Shown here: positions 1 to 6,931 of the stretch, piece after piece | Numbering within the stretch: position 1 is the stretch's first letter | Layout: each line of letters begins with the position of its first letter | Assembly (NCBI GenBank): GCA_016290775.1 | Contig: JAEEVF010000013.1 | Coordinates: 42,248 to 106,247, forward strand | Reading direction: 5' to 3' | DNA: 64,000 nt | Source: Acetatifactor sp. | GTDB taxonomy: Bacteria; Bacillota; Clostridia; Lachnospirales; Lachnospiraceae | Notes under the pieces: model-generated | What the model was told of the DNA's origin: nothing | Databases searched by the model: none | Seen by the model: only the letters and a program-made list of their open reading frames with translations | Program-made: the position numbers and the translations under genes

Positions 1-145
1 CCATAATGTCGATGTGATGATGCAACGTGAAAATCTTCGTGCTGGTATAAAGTGAATATGCCGGAGTCCCGAAGTTATCAACGTTGTTTACGTTTGCCCC
101 TTCCCCAGCCTCATGAAATCTGTGAACCTTTGAAAACATTCCCAT
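1..145 (-). CDS. 5' end of an unidentified protein, cut by the window edge
   Basis: On the minus strand an ATG at 145 follows a near-perfect Shine-Dalgarno (AAAGGAGG, 7 nt spacing), and an open frame runs off the left edge. The visible 48 residues begin MGMFSKVHRF and contain an aromatic/Thr/Ser-rich stretch (GTPAYSLYTSTKIF) and a His cluster (LHHHIDIM). Known/inferred: the pattern faintly recalls LURP-one/YxjI-like beta-barrel proteins, but too little is visible to assign it. It lies 27 nt downstream of the minus-strand membrane gene at 173-661 and is probably co-transcribed with it. Confidence 0.6.
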   Translation of the reverse strand, partial: MGMFSKVHRFHEAGEGANVNNVDNFGTPAYSLYTSTKIFTLHHHIDIM

Positions 146-172
146 ATGAGTACCTCCTTTGATTTCTTTTAT

Positions 173-661
173 CTACCAGATCAACTGCATTATCCCGGAC
201 AGAATGGCTGCCAGGATTGGGTATCCGAAGCAGGTACCAACCCACTTTTTAATCTTTACCTTCGCAGATATATACGGTCTCAGATCCTCCGTACCAGGAA
301 TGATCCATGCTTTGGTATGTCCAACCCACCACTCATCAATGAAAAGTCTGTCAAAAAGATTAGCGATCATGAATATTCCCAGAAGTTGAAGAAAGCAGTT
401 CCAGAATCCGTCAGCGCCATTATAGAAATGCACTATCGCAGGGATAACCGTAAATTGTGGCACAAAAAGCGCAAGGCCGGAAATCATGGATGCTCTCTTG
501 ATCTTTTCGGCTGTTGTCAGCCCCAATTCAATAACTCTGTCTTTGACATCCTGTTCATAAAAAACCACCAGGCCAACGGGCCCATTCGCTATGCCTACCA
601 CGCAGATAAGTAGTAGCCAAAAACTGAGGATCAACCCTTCAAATATCACTAACATACTCAT
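173..661 (-). CDS. Small conserved multi-pass membrane protein, function unknown
   Basis: 162 residues with about four hydrophobic segments (roughly residues 3-25, 60-80, 90-105 and 143-160) and a polar conserved-looking block near 105-128 (DRLFIDEWWVGHTKAW...). I do not recognise a named family with certainty. Two starts are possible: ATG at 661, only about 1 nt from the AAGGGAG site, or the third codon's ATG at 655, 7 nt from it. The second has the more usual spacing. An open frame of similar length on the plus strand (146-613) is treated as its shadow because it lacks membrane periodicity and a ribosome site. Confidence 0.7.
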   Translation of the reverse strand: MSMLVIFEGLILSFWLLLICVVGIANGPVGLVVFYEQDVKDRVIELGLTTAEKIKRASMISGLALFVPQFTVIPAIVHFYNGADGFWNCFLQLLGIFMIANLFDRLFIDEWWVGHTKAWIIPGTEDLRPYISAKVKIKKWVGTCFGYPILAAILSGIMQLIW

Positions 662-683
662 TCTCCCTTGATATTATGCAACT

Positions 684-689
684 ATCATA
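684..689 (-). promoter_or_regulatory. Extended -10 promoter element for the minus-strand membrane gene
   Basis: Read on the minus strand, TGGTATGAT (TGn plus a -10 of TATGAT) lies about 25 nt upstream of the start codon. The -35 region is poor, which is common for extended -10 promoters. Confidence 0.35.
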
Positions 690-808
690 CCATGTTCTGA
701 ATGGGAAGGGTAGAGTAAAAACCGCATGATAAAGAACGATATCGTGCAGCTCCCCCGCGTGATTGCCGTTCATGCGATCGCCGTTACCGCATTGATTATT
801 CAGATGGA

Positions 809-946
809 ATGTGTGCGGTAGGAAATCAAGAGAATTACCTTTTGGCGCCTCTTGAAATTTATCTTGGCATGTGTCATTATATTCAAAACGATTTTATTAA
901 AATTGATTTTATTAAAATTGATTTGAATCAAATTGATTTGAACTAA
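809..946 (+). CDS. Doubtful small ORF ending in a pentapeptide repeat
   Basis: The roughly 310-nt gap 662-972 holds one open frame, running from a stop at 716-718 to TAA at 944-946. The only in-frame ATG is at 809, giving 45 residues. There is no convincing ribosome site. Its end is built from 15-bp units that read as five-residue repeats (DFIKI, DFIKI, DLNQI). It may be a gene remnant or chance. Nothing else is recognised in this gap. Confidence 0.2.
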   Translation: MCAVGNQENYLLAPLEIYLGMCHYIQNDFIKIDFIKIDLNQIDLN

Positions 947-950
947 ATTC
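891..950 (+). repeat. AT-rich 15-bp tandem repeat, four units
   Basis: Four consecutive 15-bp units: two identical (ATTTTATTAAAATTG) and two diverged (ATTTGAATCAAATTG and a variant). The array ends at the Shine-Dalgarno of the following GNAT gene. Confidence 0.8.
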
Positions 951-978
951 TCGAAGGAGAAGGTGCCTGGTTTTGGGC

Positions 979-1845
979 ATGAATGGGGTGGAAATAGCGA
1001 TGAATGGGCGGATCAGATATCAGGTTGTGGATTCCCACAGGAATCTTTCGGCGCGGCGCGCGTGGGCGCTGGCGATGTTTTTTGCTGAGGTAAAGGGGCT
1101 GGCTGCGGAGGAGACGGAGCAGCAAGTACGCTTTTGCGACTGGTATGAGAAGGAGCACGCCGTAAAATGGTTTGAGGTGGTTGCGTCGGAGGGCGGCGAG
1201 ATCGTCGGGTACCTACGGTGCCTTCGAAATCCCGAGGATGCGAGGGAGTGGTTTGTCGGCGACGTGCACGTGCGAAAGGCTGCATGGCGGCGTGGGATCG
1301 CGACCCGGATGTACGAAAAAGTTTTTCGGGAGATTGCAGAATATGATGCCGCAGAACGGGTGATCGCATCGGTGCATCCCCAAAATAAGGCGTCGATCCG
1401 ACTGCACGAGAAATGCGGATTTCAAGACACGGGGAAGCCATGTGAATTTCCGACCTTCTTTTTTGATCCGGCCGAAACCGCGTTTGAGAAGTGGATTTAT
1501 CAATATCTGCCCGTGCCGGACGTCAAGGGGGCTGTGGACAGATTGCTGCCGCTTTGGACAGAGGCCAAAAGTGGGACTGACAAAGGAAAACATGGTCCAA
1601 AAGCGATTGAAAGTGGGGCAAAGAACAAGAAAAACGGAACAAAGACAGACGGAAGTGGAAGCAAGGATGGCAGAGGCAAACTCGAGGACAGCGTGATCGA
1701 GGCGGGGCTTCGGAAGGACCTTGAGCACGTGATCAAGGATGCCGCGAAGGGAAAATGTACCCTCGAAGCCATCTGGTGCGGGAACCGTTTGGTGGGGTTC
1801 CGTTATGGAGAAGGCGTATCAATTACAGAATATTTCCAAAAGTGA
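979..1845 (+). CDS. GNAT family N-acetyltransferase with low-complexity C-terminal extension
   Basis: Likely transfers an acetyl group from acetyl-CoA to an unknown small molecule or protein. The acetyl-CoA loop is visible as RKAAWRRGIATRMYEKV (about residues 99-115), followed by the motif-B pattern SVHPQNKASIRLHEKCGF. Residues about 195-236 are a Lys/Gly/Ser-rich linker unlike a folded domain, leading into a short C-terminal piece (LEAIWCGNRLVGFRYGEG). The start is uncertain: TTG 973, ATG 979 (used here) and ATG 1000 are in frame; 1000 has a GGGTGG site 9 nt upstream. It stops where the next promoter begins. Confidence 0.8.
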   Translation: MNGVEIAMNGRIRYQVVDSHRNLSARRAWALAMFFAEVKGLAAEETEQQVRFCDWYEKEHAVKWFEVVASEGGEIVGYLRCLRNPEDAREWFVGDVHVRKAAWRRGIATRMYEKVFREIAEYDAAERVIASVHPQNKASIRLHEKCGFQDTGKPCEFPTFFFDPAETAFEKWIYQYLPVPDVKGAVDRLLPLWTEAKSGTDKGKHGPKAIESGAKNKKNGTKTDGSGSKDGRGKLEDSVIEAGLRKDLEHVIKDAAKGKCTLEAIWCGNRLVGFRYGEGVSITEYFQK

Positions 1846-1874
1846 TTGACATTTGCGGAAACTCTCTGTATAAT
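1846..1874 (+). promoter_or_regulatory. Strong sigma-A promoter for the ABC-F leader
   Basis: Consensus -35 TTGACA (1846-1851) and consensus -10 TATAAT (1869-1874) with an exact 17-bp spacer. It is among the best promoter matches in the window and begins directly after the GNAT stop codon. A stem TGTCGG/CCGACA follows at the start of the predicted transcript (about 1880-1903). Confidence 0.85.
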
Positions 1875-1952
1875 CGAGAATGTCGGTAGGCGTTTTGCCG
1901 ACACGTAACTGTTAACTGTGCATCGCCGTATGGCGGGAAAGGAGGTAGAAAG

Positions 1953-2024
1953 ATGTTCGTTCGCGTTCGCAGATTTGACAACACTCATAGAGACGACTAT
2001 ACCTCCTGGAGACGCGTACAGTAG
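1953..2024 (+). CDS. Leader peptide (23 aa) upstream of the ABC-F gene
   Basis: A short ORF with an excellent ribosome site (AAAGGAGG at 1938-1945) starts at ATG 1953 and stops at TAG 2022-2024. It is Arg-rich (begins MFVRVRRFDN, ends SWRRVQ). It sits between a consensus promoter and an intrinsic terminator ahead of an ABC-F gene. Known: many ABC-F and other ribosome-targeting-antibiotic resistance genes are induced when a drug stalls ribosomes on such a leader ORF and the terminator fails to form. Inferred: the same role here. Confidence 0.7.
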   Translation: MFVRVRRFDNTHRDDYTSWRRVQ

Positions 2025-2104
2025 CAAAAGCAGGCTTCATTTTACATGGGATCATCATGACCAAACATCATACCCATCGAAAAAGAAATTGCAGAGTAGC
2101 TATT

Positions 2105-2142
2105 GGCCCTGATACCGGAAGGTATTAGGGCCTTTTCTGTTT
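2105..2142 (+). terminator. Transcription attenuator before the ABC-F gene
   Basis: GGCCCTGATACC, loop GGAA, GGTATTAGGGCC form a 12-bp stem with one G-U pair, followed by TTTTCTGTTT. It lies 80 nt after the leader-peptide stop and 80 nt before the ABC-F start, so it would end transcription before the gene unless an alternative structure forms. An upstream CATACCC (about 2069-2075) could compete for the GGTAT strand. Confidence 0.85.
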
Positions 2143-2222
2143 ATATGCGAGAGCGCAGCGAAGCAATCCGTTTTATCGAGGGTGACGCTCACCCGGAGGG
2201 CGGGCAGGATGGAGGTGATGCC

Positions 2223-3782
2223 ATGTTTCAGATAAAAAACGTTACGTTAATACATAAAAAAGATTTACGAACCATTCTTGAAAATTTTTCCCTGGTTTTG
2301 AATGACGGTGACAAGGCCGTGATGATCGGCGAGGAGGGAAACGGGAAGTCCTCGCTGATGAAGTGGATCTTCGATCCGGAGCTTGTGGAGGATTATTTGG
2401 AGTTTCAGGGCGAAAAGGTGATCAGCGGAGAAAAGCTTGGCTATTTGCCGCAGGAGCTTCCTGAAGTTCAAAAGTCCAAAACCGTTTATGAATATTTCAT
2501 CGAAAGTCCGGGTTTTCTCGATAGGACGCCAAAGGAGCTTTCCAGGCTGGCAAATGATTTTCACTTAGAGCCGGAATTTTACTATCGGGAACAGACCATG
2601 GGGTCGCTTTCGGGCGGCGAGCGTGTGAAGGCGCAGATGATGCGGATCCTGATGGAGGAGCCGACGATCCTGCTTTTGGACGAGCCATCGAATGACATTG
2701 ACGTCGAGACGCTGGAATTCATGGAAGAGCTGATAGGCGGCTGGGAGCATGCGGTACTTTTTATCTCGCACGATGAGACGCTGATCGAGCGGACCGCGAA
2801 CCGCGTGATCCATTTTGAGCAGATCAGGCGGAAGACAAAATGCCGTCATACCGTGGCGAACATGCCCTATCGGCAGTATGTCGAGGAACGGCTGCATGCC
2901 TTTGAAAAGCAGGAACAGATTGCTCAGGGGGAACGCAGGGAAAAACGGATCCGAGATGAGAAAATCCGAAAGATGGAGCAGAGCGTCGGAGCTAGGCTCG
3001 ACGGTATCTCCAAGGCAGATCGTGACGCCATCGGAAGGCTCCTTAAGAAGAAAATGAAGAACGTCAAGGCCATGGAAAAGCGCTGTGAGCGTGAAGATGC
3101 GGAAATGACGGAGATGCCGGAGCAGGAAGAGGCCATTTTCTTCAAACTGGGGAACAAAGACAGTGCGATCCCGTCAGGAAAGTGGGTTTTGGAATATGAA
3201 TCAGAAGAGCTTCTTTCGGCGGACGGTACCAGGGTGCTGGCGAAGGATCTGGAGCTTAGGATCCGCGGATCGGAGAAGATCGGGATCATCGGAACCAATG
3301 GTTGCGGAAAAACGACACTACTGTCACTCATAGCTGACGAGCTGTTAAACCGCCCTGACATTCGTGCCGAGTATATGCCACAGAACTATGAAGTCCTTTT
3401 GAATCTGGATGAAACGCCAGTGGACTTTCTGGATCAGACAGGCGACAAGGAGGAAAGGACGCGGATCCGCACCTACTTAGGGTCGCTTAAGTTTACGGCG
3501 GACGAGATGGAACATTCCATTCGGGAGCTCTCCGGCGGACAGAAGGCGAAGGTGCTGCTCCTAAAGCTTAGCTTGTCGGGGGCAAACGTCCTTGTCTTGG
3601 ACGAGCCGACGCGAAACTTCTCGCCACTTTCGGGGCCAGTGATCCGAAGAATGCTAAAGGACTTCCCGGGCGCGATCATCAGCGTGTCGCATGATCGAAA
3701 GTACCTGACGGAGGTCTGCGATAAGATATACAAGTTAACGCCAGAAGGGCTGATAAATGTAAATTTGATAAGTGTGAATTAA
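2223..3782 (+). CDS. ABC-F subfamily ATPase, ribosome-protection type
   Basis: 519 residues with two ATP-binding cassettes and no membrane segments, the ABC-F layout. Cassette 1: Walker A GEEGNGKS (36-43), LSGGE (about 129-133), Walker B with LLLDEPSNDID (about 147-157). A charged linker (about 195-330) would reach the peptidyl-transferase centre. Cassette 2: GTNGCGKT (about 357-364), LSGGQ (436-440) and an unusual LDEPTRNFSPLS in place of the common DEPTNHLD. ABC-F proteins bind the ribosomal E site and displace drugs or rescue stalls. Start chosen at ATG 2223, after GGAGGTG; the frame is open upstream to 2103, but that part overlaps the attenuator. The leader and attenuator point to drug-induced resistance; the drug cannot be told. 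Confidence 0.9.
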   Translation: MFQIKNVTLIHKKDLRTILENFSLVLNDGDKAVMIGEEGNGKSSLMKWIFDPELVEDYLEFQGEKVISGEKLGYLPQELPEVQKSKTVYEYFIESPGFLDRTPKELSRLANDFHLEPEFYYREQTMGSLSGGERVKAQMMRILMEEPTILLLDEPSNDIDVETLEFMEELIGGWEHAVLFISHDETLIERTANRVIHFEQIRRKTKCRHTVANMPYRQYVEERLHAFEKQEQIAQGERREKRIRDEKIRKMEQSVGARLDGISKADRDAIGRLLKKKMKNVKAMEKRCEREDAEMTEMPEQEEAIFFKLGNKDSAIPSGKWVLEYESEELLSADGTRVLAKDLELRIRGSEKIGIIGTNGCGKTTLLSLIADELLNRPDIRAEYMPQNYEVLLNLDETPVDFLDQTGDKEERTRIRTYLGSLKFTADEMEHSIRELSGGQKAKVLLLKLSLSGANVLVLDEPTRNFSPLSGPVIRRMLKDFPGAIISVSHDRKYLTEVCDKIYKLTPEGLINVNLISVN

Positions 3783-3791
3783 AGGAGAAAT

Positions 3792-4892
3792 ATGGATCAG
3801 ATTGGTACAAAGACAATAGAGACGGAGAGATTGATCCTGCGAAGATATGTCGTGGAAGATGCGGAGGATATGTACCGGAACTGGGCGGGGGATCCGGAGG
3901 TGACGAAGTTCCTCTCCTGGCCGACGCATCCGAACGCTGAGTTCAGCAGGAAGCTTTTGGAGAAGTGGGTTTCTTATTATGACGAGGGCAGAACCTACAA
4001 TTGGGGCATTACCCTGAAGGGCGATGATCACGTTATCGGAAACATCGCCGTGGTGGAGCGCGAAGAGAGAACGCGTTCTTATGAGCTTGGTTATGTGCTG
4101 GGCAGGGCTTTTTGGGGGCGTGGCATCATGCCGGAGGCTCTGAAGGCCGTGATCGCGTATCTATTCCAAGGCGAAAAGGACTTAAATCGCATCATCGCAA
4201 CCCATGACGTTCGGAATATGAAATCGGGGCGCGTGATGCAAAAGGCTGGCATGCATTTTGACGGCGTGCTCCGCGCTTCGAAGAGGAATAATCTGGGGAT
4301 GCATGACACGGCATATTACTCCATTTTGCGGGAGGATCTGGTGACAAAGGAGCAATATGAGGCGCTCTTTCTTGAGATGAATCCGGGCTTTTTCGAAAGG
4401 GACTACGTGCAGAGGGTTCCGGAGGACGAGCCGGCGTCGGAAATGCTGCTTCGTTTGCAGGGATTTGATGAGAAAAAATATGAGAAAGCCTTTGCAGACA
4501 ACGTGACGTTTGGCTATTATCACGGCGACATGGACACGCTCCGCAAGGTTGTAGAGCAGGTGGTACCGCACTGGACACAGTTCTTTAATGAGGGCGCACG
4601 CGTATATTGTGGCTTTGTGGATGGAAAAGTGGTCAGCTTCTGCATGATCCAGGACTTTGGCGAACATGTCGTGAACGGCGTTAATTGGAAGATTGGCGGT
4701 CCCGGATGTGTCGGGACGCTTCCGGAATATCAAAACCGCGGCATCGGACTGACCATGGTGCGGAATGTCACGAAGATCCTAAGAGATGAGTTTTATGATT
4801 ACAGCTACATTCACTATACCTACGAAACGAAATGGTATGGAAAGCTTGGATATCAGACATTCGTGAGCTGGAGCGGGAAGGGATTTGTGTAA
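3792..4892 (+). CDS. Two-domain GNAT acetyltransferase (RimJ-type plus second GNAT)
   Basis: The N-terminal half is RimJ/RimL-like (TIETERLILRRYVVEDAE near residue 8; acetyl-CoA loop YVLGRAFWGRGIMPEAL at 101-117). The C-terminal half, from about residue 215, is a second GNAT fold with its own loop (LPEYQNRGIGLTMV) and a closing WYGKLGYQTF. Each half would be a complete enzyme on its own, so this is a natural fusion with an unknown substrate pair. It has an AAAGGAG site and starts 9 nt after the ABC-F stop, so the two may be co-transcribed. A 29-bp repeat starts 5 nt after its stop. Confidence 0.85.
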   Translation: MDQIGTKTIETERLILRRYVVEDAEDMYRNWAGDPEVTKFLSWPTHPNAEFSRKLLEKWVSYYDEGRTYNWGITLKGDDHVIGNIAVVEREERTRSYELGYVLGRAFWGRGIMPEALKAVIAYLFQGEKDLNRIIATHDVRNMKSGRVMQKAGMHFDGVLRASKRNNLGMHDTAYYSILREDLVTKEQYEALFLEMNPGFFERDYVQRVPEDEPASEMLLRLQGFDEKKYEKAFADNVTFGYYHGDMDTLRKVVEQVVPHWTQFFNEGARVYCGFVDGKVVSFCMIQDFGEHVVNGVNWKIGGPGCVGTLPEYQNRGIGLTMVRNVTKILRDEFYDYSYIHYTYETKWYGKLGYQTFVSWSGKGFV

Positions 4893-4897
4893 AAAAC

Positions 4898-4926
4898 GTG
4901 CCAATGGGGACGGTTCTTTTTGGCAC
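4898..4926 (+). repeat. 29-bp palindromic repeat, single copy, GGGGACGG orientation
   Basis: Starts GTGCCAATGGGGACGG and ends TTTTTGGCAC. It fills the gap between the stop at 4892 and the GGGAGAAGG ribosome site of the next gene at 4928. First copy of the family in the window. Confidence 0.95.
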
Positions 4927-4936
4927 GGGAGAAGGT

Positions 4937-5554
4937 ATGACGATGGTGATCAAGGAAGAGATAGGCGGAATAGAGATCGTTTGCGAGACCGGGAATTATT
5001 ATTTCTCGCCGAAGGGTGTTGACCGGGGCACGCGGCTGATGCTGGAGACGGTGCCAATCCTGGAAGGCGATAAGGTGCTGGATCTTGGCTGCGGGTATGG
5101 CGTGGTTGCGATCTACGCCGGCAAGAAGGTCGGCGGGGATCACGTTGTCGCCTGCGACGTTTTAGAGGAGGCCGTGGCGCTCACGCGGGAGAACCTTTCG
5201 CGGAACGAGATCGAAGGTGCGAAGGTCCTGCAAAGCGACGGACTAAAGAGCATTGAGGATCGAGATTTTACATTGATCTTAAGCAATCCGCCTTACCACA
5301 CGGATTTTTCGGTGGCGAAGGGCTTTATCGAGGATGGTTTTCGGAAGCTTGCGGTCGGCGGCAGAATGGCCCTTGTCACGAAACGGCTGGACTGGTACCG
5401 CAACAAAATGAAATCGACATTTGGAGGCGTAAAGGTGGTCGAGGCGGAAGAATATTATATCTTCGTCAGCGAGAAAAGGGCACCGTACGTGCACAAAGAA
5501 AAGAAAAACCAGCAGATCATGTCGAAAAAACTACAAAGAAAACATAAAAAATAA
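4937..5554 (+). CDS. Class I SAM methyltransferase, RsmC/YbxB-like
   Basis: 205 residues. Motif I VLDLGCGYGVVA (47-58) binds S-adenosylmethionine and ILSNPPYHTDF (114-124) is the NPPY motif of N-methyltransferases acting on guanine or adenine in RNA or DNA. The compact single-domain form with LILSNPPYH matches the RsmC-like 16S rRNA guanine methyltransferase group. The frame is open upstream to 4832 through the repeat, where the repeat would be translated (NVPMGTVLFG). The start is placed at ATG 4937 because a ribosome site follows the repeat; ATG 4943 is an alternative. A basic tail (KKLQRKHKK) ends the protein. Confidence 0.85.
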   Translation: MTMVIKEEIGGIEIVCETGNYYFSPKGVDRGTRLMLETVPILEGDKVLDLGCGYGVVAIYAGKKVGGDHVVACDVLEEAVALTRENLSRNEIEGAKVLQSDGLKSIEDRDFTLILSNPPYHTDFSVAKGFIEDGFRKLAVGGRMALVTKRLDWYRNKMKSTFGGVKVVEAEEYYIFVSEKRAPYVHKEKKNQQIMSKKLQRKHKK

Positions 5555-5572
5555 GAAAAGGAGACTATCAAA

Positions 5573-5605
5573 ATGGTGATGTTCGTATGGACTTGGAATA
5601 TCTGA
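5573..5605 (+). CDS. Possible 10-residue leader ORF
   Basis: ATG 5573 follows AAAAGGAG with good spacing and encodes MVMFVWTWNI, then stops. A hairpin follows immediately. This could be a leader peptide for the kinase-GNAT gene or the remains of a start region; no T-run follows the hairpin, so attenuation is not shown. Confidence 0.25.
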   Translation: MVMFVWTWNI

Positions 5606-5607
5606 TC

Positions 5608-5637
5608 GCATGAAATCGTTGATCAATGGTTTCATGC
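5608..5637 (+). other. Inverted repeat between the small ORF and the kinase-GNAT gene
   Basis: GCATGAAA (5608-5615) and TTTCATGC (5630-5637) are perfect 8-bp arms around a 14-nt loop. No terminator T-run follows. Confidence 0.5.
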
Positions 5638-5686
5638 CAACGTAGCAAATCAACATGAAAACATTTGAATCAAAAGGAGAAAAATC

Positions 5687-6823
5687 ATGATATTTCAAGA
5701 TAACATTGTAAAAGAATATTTGAAGAACGTATATTTCATCACGGGAACGCCCTGTGGCGGCAAGACGACCGTTTCACGGGCGCTGAGCAAGATGTATGGG
5801 ATCCCGGTATATGACATCGACGAGCGCTTTGAGGAGCATCAGAAGATGTCCGATGCGGAGCATCAGCCCGCAATGAACAAGCAATTCAAGGACGCGGACG
5901 AGTTTTTTGGACGGAGCGTTGAGGAGTACAAGGCATGGCTTTTGCAGAACACGAGGGAGCAGCTGGATTTCGTCATTTTGGACCTGATCCGTTTGTCGAA
6001 GGACGGACCGATCCTTTGCGATTGTCACCTGACCTTGGAGCAGGCAGACATGCTGAGTGACCCTTCCAGAGTTGCCTTTATGTTAAAGGAGCCGAAGGAC
6101 CTGGTGGAGGATTACTGCAACAGGCCGGATCACCAAGGCTTTAGCAACTTTATTCACAGCGCGACGGACTATGAAAAGGCAAAGGCAACCTGTAACGAGA
6201 CGTTAATGTCGCTCAACGTCAAGCACTATCACGACGTGAAAAACAGCAAGTTTTTCTGGCTGGAGCGCGACAATAACAGGAGCGTGGAGGACACCGCGGA
6301 GCTTGTGGCAAAGCACTTTGGACTGGAAGGCGCTTCGGAACCAGGCAAGCCATTCGAGGAGGATTTCACGAAGGCTGGGCTTCAGATACGGAAGGTTGAG
6401 AAGGATACGCCCCTTGCAGAAGAGCTCCTGCACTTCGTGGAGAACTGCTCCTGGACGGAGGTGCGAGATCATATCGCAGGCTTGATCCGAGACTGGAGGT
6501 TTACGGATTGGGAGACCATGTTCGCGGCTGTTCTGGATGGGAAAATCGTTGGAATGACCTCACTTTTGAAGGAGGATTATTATCCTCTGCCGAAGATCTT
6601 CCCGTGGGTATCCTGCGTCTTTGTGGAAAAGGAATACAGAGGTAAGCGCATCAGTGAAAAGCTGATTGCAAGGGCCAATGAGTACGCCAAGGCGTTAGGA
6701 TTTGACAAGACCTATATTCCAACGGAATTTTGCGGGTTTTATGAAAAATATGGCTATTCTTACGTGAAGGATATCGTCAACTATGGAGGCGGCACGGATC
6801 GTCTTTATGTGAAGGAACTCTAA
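5687..6823 (+). CDS. P-loop kinase fused to a GNAT acetyltransferase
   Basis: 378 residues. The N-terminal 210 form a small P-loop kinase-like domain (Walker A GTPCGGKT, 20-27; acidic ILDLIRLSKDGPILCDCH region near 98-115). From about residue 225 comes a GNAT domain (CVFVEKEYRGKRISEKLI, then the FYEKYGYSYV ending typical of GNATs). It may phosphorylate one site and acetylate another on the same or related small molecules, by analogy with bifunctional aminoglycoside enzymes such as AAC(6')-APH(2''), though these domains are not the same families. The AAAAGGAG site supports the start. Confidence 0.8.
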   Translation: MIFQDNIVKEYLKNVYFITGTPCGGKTTVSRALSKMYGIPVYDIDERFEEHQKMSDAEHQPAMNKQFKDADEFFGRSVEEYKAWLLQNTREQLDFVILDLIRLSKDGPILCDCHLTLEQADMLSDPSRVAFMLKEPKDLVEDYCNRPDHQGFSNFIHSATDYEKAKATCNETLMSLNVKHYHDVKNSKFFWLERDNNRSVEDTAELVAKHFGLEGASEPGKPFEEDFTKAGLQIRKVEKDTPLAEELLHFVENCSWTEVRDHIAGLIRDWRFTDWETMFAAVLDGKIVGMTSLLKEDYYPLPKIFPWVSCVFVEKEYRGKRISEKLIARANEYAKALGFDKTYIPTEFCGFYEKYGYSYVKDIVNYGGGTDRLYVKEL

Positions 6824-6845
6824 TATGTAAGGCAAAGTCATTAAT

Positions 6846-6907
6846 GTGCCAACGGGGACGGTTCTTTTTGGCACAAACGTGCCAAAAAGAACCGTCCCCA
6901 ATGGCAC
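6846..6907 (+). repeat. Head-to-head pair of the 29-bp palindromic repeat
   Basis: Copies at 6846-6874 (GGGGACGG orientation) and 6879-6907 (CCGTCCCC orientation) are separated only by AAAC. Together they can form a hairpin with a 29-bp stem carrying two mismatches. The pair fills most of the gap and ends about 12 nt before the next ribosome site. Confidence 0.95.
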
Positions 6908-6931
6908 ATTGGTACAAAAGGTGGTGATTGT

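Noticed and set aside
146-613. Plus-strand ORF of 155 codons
   Set aside because: It overlaps the minus-strand membrane gene, which has hydrophobic periodicity and a ribosome site; the composition of the plus-strand product does not look like protein.
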